Below are positions 6,513-12,172 of a stretch of DNA of 14,289 nt, in pieces. Numbering within the stretch: position 1 is the first letter of the stretch; every line of letters starts with the position of its first letter. The notes under the pieces are model-generated. The model searched no databases. It saw only the letters and a program-made list of their open reading frames with translations, and was not told the origin of the DNA. Source of the DNA: UBA1161 sp049520395 (GTDB lineage: Bacteria > Planctomycetota > Phycisphaerae > Tepidisphaerales > Tepidisphaeraceae); contig JBEKPV010000112.1 in NCBI GenBank assembly GCA_049520395.1, positions 1 through 14,289 of the forward strand, read 5' to 3'. Position numbers and translations under genes: made by a program.

Positions 6513-6563
6513 TCCAGCGCGTGGTCGGTCGCTAACGGTCGCGCCGCCGATCGACGCCGGCAA

Positions 6564-6684
6564 TTGACAAACATCCCCCGGCGCGGCATTTCCTTCGTCA
6601 ATCACCACTCATCCATCACCCATCACCCCGGCCCCTCGCCCCGCCAGCCTTTTCCGCGCATTCGGCTGGGCCATCTTTCTCGCC
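6564..6684 (+). other. Gap before the membrane gene: -35-like site and an open in-frame extension
   Basis: TTGACA (6564-6569) resembles a -35, but the sequence 17 bp on (CATTTC) is a poor -10. From the TGA at 6565-6567 to the ATG at 6685 the frame of the membrane gene is open, and its last part would read RPASLFRAFGWAIFLA, which is protein-like. There is no ATG, GTG or TTG in frame in this stretch. Positions 6599-6631 consist of imperfect ATCACC/CATCACC repeats. The rest of 6513-6563 shows nothing definite. Confidence 0.4.
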
Positions 6685-7797
6685 ATGTCCTGGACCTGGT
6701 GCATCGGCATGTTCCTGCCGGTCATCCTCCTCCGCGATCTCGGCTGGCCCGGCTTCTGGGTCTTCGCGATTCCCAATTGCCTTGGCGCCGCCGCCATGGG
6801 ATGGGTCCTGCGCGACCCCGCCCAAAGCCGCCGCCTGGTTGACCGCCACGAATCCGCCTGCATCTGGTTTTCCCTCATCACCATTCTCTTCCACACCTTT
6901 TTCGCCGCCTGGATCATCCGCCGCTTCGCCGGACCGGCCAGCGGAGCCATCCTCGCCGTCGCCTTCACTTTCTTCTGGATCCTCCTCCAATGGCCCGGCG
7001 TCGGAAAATTCCTCGCCGCCGTCCTGGTCCTGACCGTCTCCCTCATCGCCCTGGCGATCGGCCTCTATCGCGGCGACATCCCCTACGTCACCCAACCCCT
7101 GGCCCTCTCCCCCACCACTCTCCCCCCCAGTGACGCACTCTGGCTCGCCCCCGTCTGCCTATTCGGATTCCTCCTCTGCCCCTATCTCGATCTCACCTTT
7201 CACGCCGCCCGCCAGGCCACCGCTCCCGCCGAGGGGCGCGTCGCCTTCACGCTCGGCTTTTGCGTTCTTTTTCCCCTCATGATTCTTTTCACCGCCGCCT
7301 ACAGCGGACCGGTGGTGCTTTTCCTCGCCCGCCATCTTTATCCGCAAATGGTTTTCATTGTCGCCCTGCACATGATCGCCCACAGCGCCTTCACCTCCGC
7401 CGCCCACGCTCGCCAATTAGCCGGCCGCGTCCGAAGCATCTCCCTGCGCCAGTTCGCGATCTTCGCCCTCGCCCTGGTGGTCGCCGTCATTTTGGGAATC
7501 GCCCCCCCGCGCTTCCCCCTCAACCACAACCTCGCCGGCGGCGAGATCGTTTATCGAGCCTTCCTCGGATTCTACGGCCTGATTTTCCCCGCCTATGTCT
7601 GGCTGCGCATCACTCCCGGCCGCCGCTCGATCTATCGCGTCGCTTTCGCCGTCGCCGCCGCCATCCCCATGTTCTGCCTAGGCTTCATCCAGCAATGGAC
7701 CCTCTGGCTCCTCCCCGGCGTCGCCATTCCACTCCTGGCCAAACTAAATTTCACTCCGCGCAACGCCTCATTTCCCCAAAAGAAAGCCAACGGATAG
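6685..7797 (+). CDS. Polytopic integral membrane protein of unknown function
   Basis: The 370-residue product is hydrophobic throughout, with about 11-12 likely membrane helices (for example 1-16, 22-41, 58-78, 84-101, 108-127, 151-168, 188-205, 208-230, 255-273, 289-306, 318-335, 338-352). The opening WCIGMFLPVILLRDLGWPGF followed by AIPNCLGAAAMGWVL recalls the first helices of sodium:solute symporter-like transporters, but I cannot place it in a family and give no substrate. ATG 6685 is the first standard start codon in frame, yet it has no Shine-Dalgarno and cuts into the first helix; the open frame upstream (FGWAIFLA) would complete that helix. So the N-terminus is doubtful. Its stop codon lies inside the loop and arm of the terminator hairpin that serves the convergent kinase gene. 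Confidence 0.75.
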   Translation: MSWTWCIGMFLPVILLRDLGWPGFWVFAIPNCLGAAAMGWVLRDPAQSRRLVDRHESACIWFSLITILFHTFFAAWIIRRFAGPASGAILAVAFTFFWILLQWPGVGKFLAAVLVLTVSLIALAIGLYRGDIPYVTQPLALSPTTLPPSDALWLAPVCLFGFLLCPYLDLTFHAARQATAPAEGRVAFTLGFCVLFPLMILFTAAYSGPVVLFLARHLYPQMVFIVALHMIAHSAFTSAAHARQLAGRVRSISLRQFAIFALALVVAVILGIAPPRFPLNHNLAGGEIVYRAFLGFYGLIFPAYVWLRITPGRRSIYRVAFAVAAAIPMFCLGFIQQWTLWLLPGVAIPLLAKLNFTPRNASFPQKKANG

Positions 7798-7808
7798 CCA
7801 TCCGTTGG
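7778..7808 (-). terminator. Intrinsic terminator of the phoB-phoR operon, overlapping the end of the membrane gene
   Basis: CCAACGGAT (7787-7795) and ATCCGTTGG (7800-7808) form a perfect 9-bp stem with a 4-nt loop. Read on the minus strand the stem is followed by CTTTCTTTT (7786-7778), a T-rich tract, 40 bp after the kinase stop. On the plus strand no T tract follows, though the hairpin contains the TAG stop of the membrane gene (7795-7797) and could still protect that transcript's 3' end. Confidence 0.8.
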
Positions 7809-7848
7809 GATTGATGACACGCCAGTTCGCAAACTAACCCCCCCCAAC

Positions 7849-9333
7849 TCATTCCTCCATCGCCGGCGCAACCCGCTTCTCCGGCGCCTCCGCCGCCTCC
7901 GGCTGCGGAAACTGGCACGTGATCGTCGTCCCCACTCCCACCGCCGATTCCAGTTTCACCGATCCATCCAGCGCGTGCACCGCATGTTTCACGATCGCCA
8001 GCCCCAGGCCCGATCCGCGCCCCGCGCTTCCGCTCCGCGCCGCGTCCACCTGATAAAACCGCTCGAAAACCCGATCGATATGTTCCCGCGCGATCCCGAT
8101 CCCCGTGTCCGCGACCGTCACCGTCACCAGGTCCGGCGAAGTCTGCCGGATGCTCACCACCACTTTCCCCCCGCCCGGCGTGAATTTAATGCTGTTCTCC
8201 ACCAGATTCTTCACCACCAGATGGAACAATCGCGTATCCGTAAAAAATTCCCGCGGCGAAGCCGGATCATCGTCCCCAACCCTCAGTTCCACGTTCCGTT
8301 CCCGCGCTTGCGGCCCCAGCGCCGACTTCACCGTCGCCAGTAAATCCGATGTCTTCACCACCGCCACCCGCGGCCGATTCTCCTGGCTCTCCACGCGCGA
8401 CAAATCCATCAAATCCCGCAGCATCTCCTCCAGCCGCCGCAATTGCCCGTCGATCACGTTGATGCACCGATCCGTCTGCGCCTGATCGTCGTGATAAACG
8501 TCCCGCAGCGTCTCAAACGCCACCTTGATCGCCGCGATCGGCGTCCGCAATTCATGGCTCGCGTTCGCCACGAAATCCGTCTTCATCTGCATCGCCCCCG
8601 CCAGCGCGCTCACATCGCGCAGCACCAGCAGCGACGATCCGCTCGCCATCCGCCGCGCCACCGCCTGATAGGTCGATCTCTGCCCATTGCGCGCCAGTCG
8701 AATTTCCCGTTGCACCGCATTGGCGACCGCCGCCCCCCCCGACCCCGCGATCAGCGCCTCATACAGCCGGACGATCTCCTCGTCATTCACAACATTGACC
8801 AATTTTTGATTCAGCACTTCCGAAGGCGTCACCGACAAAAGCTGCGCCGCCGGCGCGTTCAGCAGCACGATTCGCCCCTGCGCATCCGCCGCCAGGATCG
8901 GATCCGGCATGGTGTCCATCAGCGCCCGCAAACCGCCGCGCTGTTGTTGAAGATCGGTCAATTGTTTCTGAACTTGCGCCGCCAGCAGATTCAGATGCCC
9001 CGCCATTCCCCGGACCGCTTCCGTTCCCTCCAGCTGGGCTCGCTCCGACCAATCCCCGTTGGTCATGCGCGCCGCCACATCCTCCAAATGTCGAACCGGC
9101 CGCAGCCACAGGCGTCGTTGCAGTTGGTAAACGATCAGCAGCAGCAGCCCCGCCGCCGCGACCGATGCCGCCGGCGCCGCCGCCCACCGCCACCCCGGCG
9201 GCGCCGACGTCGCCGCGTATTCCGCAAAGCCCACCAGGAACGCCGCCCCGATCAGCGGAATCAACCCACTAATTAAAAATCGCTTTAATCCCATACTCCG
9301 ACCACCGTCGGAGGATTGTACCGCCGACATCAC
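7849..9333 (-). CDS. PhoR-like membrane sensor histidine kinase
   Basis: This 494-residue sensor kinase would phosphorylate the response regulator encoded just upstream. Order of domains: helix 1 (about 18-38), a short ~15-residue periplasmic loop, helix 2 (51-70), HAMP (about 72-125; RPVRHLEDVAARMTNGDWSE), a PAS domain (about 132-240; LRALMDTMPDPILAADAQGR), HisKA with ANASHELRTPIAAIKVAFET (His 260), and HATPase_c with N-box NLVENSIKFTPGGG (Asn 380), G1 DTGIGI (409-414), F-box FERFYQVD and G2 GSGLGLAIVKHAV. The tiny periplasmic loop and PAS domain match PhoR-type kinases that sense through other membrane proteins. Start is ambiguous: GTG 9333, ATG 9330, or ATG 9294 (giving MGLKRF before helix 1); none has a well-spaced Shine-Dalgarno. 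It follows phoB by 25 bp in one operon. The phosphate role is inferred from architecture. Confidence 0.93.
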   Translation of the reverse strand: MMSAVQSSDGGRSMGLKRFLISGLIPLIGAAFLVGFAEYAATSAPPGWRWAAAPAASVAAAGLLLLIVYQLQRRLWLRPVRHLEDVAARMTNGDWSERAQLEGTEAVRGMAGHLNLLAAQVQKQLTDLQQQRGGLRALMDTMPDPILAADAQGRIVLLNAPAAQLLSVTPSEVLNQKLVNVVNDEEIVRLYEALIAGSGGAAVANAVQREIRLARNGQRSTYQAVARRMASGSSLLVLRDVSALAGAMQMKTDFVANASHELRTPIAAIKVAFETLRDVYHDDQAQTDRCINVIDGQLRRLEEMLRDLMDLSRVESQENRPRVAVVKTSDLLATVKSALGPQARERNVELRVGDDDPASPREFFTDTRLFHLVVKNLVENSIKFTPGGGKVVVSIRQTSPDLVTVTVADTGIGIAREHIDRVFERFYQVDAARSGSAGRGSGLGLAIVKHAVHALDGSVKLESAVGVGTTITCQFPQPEAAEAPEKRVAPAMEE

Positions 9334-9339
9334 CGGCGG

Positions 9340-9371
9340 TCAGTCGGTTTCTCATGGATCAGTCGGTTTCT
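9340..9371. repeat. 13-bp direct repeat at the phoB stop codon
   Basis: TCAGTCGGTTTCT occurs at 9340-9352 and again at 9359-9371, a period of 19 bp. The second copy holds the last codons and stop of the response regulator gene (ETD-stop); the first lies in the spacer before the kinase start. It looks like a short tandem duplication that lengthened the phoB-phoR spacer. Confidence 0.8.
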
Positions 9372-10132
9372 TCCGGAGATTCCCGCAACCGATACCCCAC
9401 CCCCCGCACCGTATGCACCAGCCAGCTCGCCGAACCCAGTTTTTTCCGAATCGCCGTGATATGCACGTCGATCGCCCGATCCGTCACAAAAACATCGGTC
9501 CCCATCGCTTTATCCATCAACTGGTCGCGCGTCAGCACCCGCCCGCGCGCCTGCACCAGCGCCGCCAGAAGTTTAAACTCCGTCAGCGTCAGCTTGATCG
9601 TCTCCCCCTCCACGGCCACTTCATGTTTCAACGTATCAATGCTCAGCGGCCCCGCCCGCAGCAATCCACCCTCCGGCGCCGCGCTGCTCGTCTCCGCCCG
9701 CCGCATCACCGATGCAACCCGCGCCAGCAGCACCTTGATGCTGAACGGCTTGGTCACATAGTCGTCCGCCCCCAGCGTCAATCCCACCACAACATCCGTC
9801 TCTTCCCCCTTGGCCGTCAGCATCACGATCGGAATCGAAGCCGTCTGCGGATCGGCCTTCAGCCGCCGCGCCACATCCGTCCCGTCCAACCCCGGCAACA
9901 TCAGATCCAGAATAATCAAATCCGGCGCGGACTTCTTCGCCATCTCCAGCGCTTCATTCCCGTTGGTCGCAACCAGCGTGTCGTACCCATTGCGCCCAAG
10001 GTTGTAGGCCACGAGATCGACGATGTCTTTCTCATCGTCCACCACCAGCACCCGCTTTTTGGCGCTAAGCGGAGCGGGCACACTCGCTCGGACTACAGAC
10101 GGCTGCTTGCCACCTTCGTTCATCCGACTCAT
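9359..10132 (-). CDS. PhoB-like response regulator (OmpR/PhoB family)
   Basis: With ATG at 10132 the product has 257 residues, close to the family norm; GGGAG lies 7 nt upstream (10144-10140), which decides this start over more upstream possibilities and over ATG 10123. The receiver domain spans about 25-145: acidic pair in VLVVDDEKD (Asp 32, 33), phospho-acceptor Asp 76 in LIILDLMLPGLDG, Thr 105 in VMLTAKGEE, and Lys 128 in DDYVTKPF. The C-terminal winged helix (about 155-252) includes LTLTEFKLLAALVQARGRVL and the recognition/wing part TDRAIDVHITAIRKKLG then VHTVRGVGYRL, typical of PhoB. Phosphorylation by the downstream kinase should promote dimer binding to direct-repeat DNA sites. Two 11-bp-spaced repeat pairs occur in its upstream gap, suggesting autoregulation. 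The phosphate-starvation role is inferred. Confidence 0.94.
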   Translation of the reverse strand: MSRMNEGGKQPSVVRASVPAPLSAKKRVLVVDDEKDIVDLVAYNLGRNGYDTLVATNGNEALEMAKKSAPDLIILDLMLPGLDGTDVARRLKADPQTASIPIVMLTAKGEETDVVVGLTLGADDYVTKPFSIKVLLARVASVMRRAETSSAAPEGGLLRAGPLSIDTLKHEVAVEGETIKLTLTEFKLLAALVQARGRVLTRDQLMDKAMGTDVFVTDRAIDVHITAIRKKLGSASWLVHTVRGVGYRLRESPEETD

Positions 10133-10222
10133 GAGCTCTCTCCCGGCAAGTCTCATCTCAGTTCCCATATCTGATGCCGCGCGTCGGTTGTACCCCCATA
10201 CATTTGATTCTACCTCGCGTTC

Positions 10223-10250
10223 CGTCAAGCGATTAGCGCCGGCTTAGCGC
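10223..10250 (-). promoter_or_regulatory. Candidate PhoB-type box next to a -35 in the phoB promoter
   Basis: On the minus strand, GCGCTAA-GCCG-GCGCTAA (10250-10233) is a perfect 7-bp direct repeat with a 4-bp spacer, that is an 11-bp period, the geometry of PhoB/OmpR-family sites. Four bp later comes TTGACG (10228-10223), a good -35. A matching -10 is poor (AAATGT at 17 bp), as is common for activator-dependent promoters. It lies about 100 bp before the phoB start. The half-site sequence differs from the E. coli Pho box. Confidence 0.5.
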
Positions 10251-10281
10251 AGCCCCCTCAACCCGCCTCACCCCGCGGTTT

Positions 10282-10299
10282 TCCGCAATCGTTTCGCAA
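10282..10299. repeat. Second 11-bp-period direct repeat in the phoB/Rieske gap
   Basis: TCCGCAA (10282-10288) and TTCGCAA (10293-10299) are 6/7 identical and 11 bp apart. The position is 33 bp before the -35 of the Rieske gene. Half-sites differ from the pair at 10233-10250, so the two may bind different regulators, or one may be chance. Confidence 0.4.
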
Positions 10300-10331
10300 G
10301 AGCTTGGGCGATCAGGATTTCTGCACTTCAT

Positions 10332-10359
10332 TTGCCCCCATTCGCCCAACCATTATGAT
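10332..10359 (+). promoter_or_regulatory. Probable promoter of the Rieske gene
   Basis: TTGCCC (10332-10337) and TATGAT (10354-10359) are spaced 16 bp. Transcription from near 10366 would give a leader of about 25 nt containing the AAGGA ribosome site at 10377-10381. Confidence 0.5.
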
Positions 10360-10390
10360 AATCCCAGCACTCAAAAAAGGACGTCTCTCC

Positions 10391-10936
10391 ATGGATCAAC
10401 CGATGAATCGCCGCCAATTGTTAACCGCCGCGGCCGCCGCCACCGCCGCAGCCTGCCTCGGCTGTCTCTGCGATCCCGCCGAGCTTTTAGCGCAGACCAC
10501 GCTCCCCACCACCTTGCCCACGTCACAACCCACTATCCTCGACGTAGGCACCCTCGCCGATTACCCCGCCGACGGCATCTCCAAAAAATTTCTAAAACAC
10601 AACAAGGTCGCCGTCATCCGCCACGAAGGCCACCTCTACGCCTGCACCGCCATCTGCACCCATCGCGGCGGCACACTTAAAACCCCCGACGGCCTCACCT
10701 TCAAATGCCCCAGGCACGGCGCCACCTTCGACATCAACGGCGACGTCACAGGCGGCCCCGCACAATTCCCCCTCAACCGTTTCGCCATCACCCTCGGCGA
10801 CGACGGACACATCACCGTCGACAAAACCAAAATCTTCCGGGGCGGGGGGTGGTGGGGGGGGGCGGGGGTGGGCGGGGGCGGGTGGTGGGGCGGGGGGCGG
10901 TGGGGCCCCCGCGCCAGCTTCATCAAGATCAGTTAA
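10391..10936 (+). CDS. Exported Rieske [2Fe-2S] protein with a Gly/Trp-rich C-terminal insert
   Basis: This 181-residue protein would carry one Rieske [2Fe-2S] cluster for electron transfer. ATG 10391 is chosen because AAGGA (10377-10381) lies 9 nt upstream and the product then starts with a twin-arginine signal, NRRQLLTAAAAATAAACLG (6-24); cysteines at 22 and 25 leave a lipoprotein anchor possible. A Thr/Pro linker (36-48) follows. The Rieske domain is about 49-147 with both ligand pairs, CTHRGG (Cys 89, His 91) and CPRHGATFD (Cys 106, His 109). Residues 150-172 are almost only Gly and Trp, encoded by the G tract, before a normal-looking end ASFIKIS. No cytochrome b partner gene is near, so it need not belong to a bc complex. 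It is divergent from phoB and overlaps the convergent downstream gene by 8 bp. Confidence 0.88.
   Translation: MDQPMNRRQLLTAAAAATAAACLGCLCDPAELLAQTTLPTTLPTSQPTILDVGTLADYPADGISKKFLKHNKVAVIRHEGHLYACTAICTHRGGTLKTPDGLTFKCPRHGATFDINGDVTGGPAQFPLNRFAITLGDDGHITVDKTKIFRGGGWWGGAGVGGGGWWGGGRWGPRASFIKIS
10839..10905 (+). repeat. 67-nt G tract with strong G-quadruplex potential in the Rieske gene
   Basis: Of 67 bases, 55 are G, the rest single C or T, with no A at all. G runs of 4, 6, 9, 5, 3, 5, 3, 4, 6 and 4 are separated by 1-4 nt, well beyond what a G-quadruplex needs. It is on the coding strand, near the 3' end of the Rieske gene, and stays in frame as a Gly/Trp-rich stretch. A sequencing or assembly artefact (false G runs) is a real alternative. 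Confidence 0.85.
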
Positions 10937-12167
10937 TCGCCCTCAAAACAATCGTCCCCCACCGCGTCTGTTCAGTCTCCGCATCCCTGACTCCCGCCCC
11001 ATTCTGCCCCGCTATCTCATACGCGCCATACAACTCCCCCCCCGCCAAAAATCGCATCGGCGAATCCACCTCGCCCGCAAACGAAATCCCCGCACCCGTC
11101 ACGCGCCTCATCATCACCGCCAGCGCCTCATCCGCCGCCAGTCGCCCCCTCAGCGAAATCGGCCTCCCGTCCGATCCGCACCACAGCACCAGATTCCAAT
11201 TCTTCCACTGCTCATCTTCCATCGCCATCGGATGAACCAGTCCGGAAACATCCAGATCGAAATCCGCATCCCGATGCGACCGCACATAAGCCCAAACATC
11301 CGCCACGGCCAATTCCCGATCGACGTCAAATTCCACAATCCCCGCCGCCGACTCGACCGGCGAAACCCCGCGATTATTCCAATCCGCCCCCCAGCAAAAA
11401 ACCGCCGCCAATCCCACCACCGCCCCCACCGCCCATCGAGATCGCGACAGGCAAATCCCCCCCGCCAGAATTCCAAACAGCATCCCCAAGAGCACGATTT
11501 CCCGCCGAAAATCCCAACTTTTCCCCCCCATCCACTGCATCGTCGGCGCAAACGCATCCGGGTTCACCCCCGCCGAAATACCCCGCACCCCCCGCGCCAC
11601 CCAAAACCCTCCCTCCCGCCCCCAGGCCAATCCCGCCCCCGGCTCACTCCCTCCCTCCACCGCGATCGTCACTCCCCCCGCGTTCAATTCCTCAAGCGTC
11701 TCCTCCGAAATATTTGCCAGACCAATCGGCGTCACCACCAGCCCATCCAAACTCTCCCAAGCCATCGCCGGACCCAAAATCGGATGCACCGGATCAAGAC
11801 GCACCACAATCACCCGCGCACTGGAAAAAATCTCCCCCGCCGCCGCCGGATCATCCCCGCCGTCTCCAACCAGGCAGTCCGAATCCTCCAGCCCATGCAA
11901 TTCCAATCCAGTAGCGCGCACCCTCGCGTCGATCGCCAAAAATGGAAACACCACATGCCCCCCCGCCTCGCCCACAGCGCGCGACGTGATCGCCCCCTCA
12001 CCGGAAATTTCGACAACTCCGCCTCCGGAAAAATCCGCCCCCACAGGCATCCCCCGCCCGGCATGAAAATACCCGTGCAACGGCAGCGTTAAATTCTGCG
12101 CAAAACAAAACCGCCCCGTTAAAAATACCCACCCCAGAATAAACAGTGGATTGCGCCGCACGCCCAT
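10929..12167 (-). CDS. Secreted or membrane-anchored protein of unknown function
   Basis: I do not recognise a family. With ATG 12167 the product has 412 residues; GTG 12170 and TTG 12176 (which overlaps the stop of the preceding gene) are alternatives, and none has a Shine-Dalgarno. Residues 1-24 form a signal peptide or anchor (GVRRNPLFILGWVFLTGRFC). A ~190-residue beta-rich extracytoplasmic part follows, including VIVVRLDPVHPILGPAMAW and LDGLVVTPIGLANISEETLE, then two membrane helices at about 223-239 and 244-260, then a ~150-residue C-terminal part rich in acidic and aromatic residues. This layout recalls planctomycete proteins with a periplasmic part followed by membrane helices. It lies 5 bp after the debranching enzyme gene, so the two are probably co-transcribed. 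Strong G-ending codon use supports real coding. Confidence 0.75.
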   Translation of the reverse strand: MGVRRNPLFILGWVFLTGRFCFAQNLTLPLHGYFHAGRGMPVGADFSGGGVVEISGEGAITSRAVGEAGGHVVFPFLAIDARVRATGLELHGLEDSDCLVGDGGDDPAAAGEIFSSARVIVVRLDPVHPILGPAMAWESLDGLVVTPIGLANISEETLEELNAGGVTIAVEGGSEPGAGLAWGREGGFWVARGVRGISAGVNPDAFAPTMQWMGGKSWDFRREIVLLGMLFGILAGGICLSRSRWAVGAVVGLAAVFCWGADWNNRGVSPVESAAGIVEFDVDRELAVADVWAYVRSHRDADFDLDVSGLVHPMAMEDEQWKNWNLVLWCGSDGRPISLRGRLAADEALAVMMRRVTGAGISFAGEVDSPMRFLAGGELYGAYEIAGQNGAGVRDAETEQTRWGTIVLRAIN

Positions 12168-12172
12168 CACGC

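Noticed and set aside
6530..6590. Short repeats CGGTCGC x2 and CGCCGG/CCGGCG after the orphan kinase gene as a terminator.
   Set aside because: Short GC-rich matches without a stable stem followed by T residues; expected by chance.
8443..9276. Plus-strand open frame of 277 codons opposite the PhoR-like kinase.
   Set aside because: Arg/His/Gln-rich low-complexity product, antisense to a clear kinase gene.
10133..10228. Upstream extension of the response regulator by 32 residues.
   Set aside because: The receiver domain does not need it, and ATG 10132 has a well-spaced GGGAG.
10304..10390. Upstream extension of the Rieske protein by 29 residues.
   Set aside because: It would bury the promoter and AAGGA site and place the twin-arginine signal internally.
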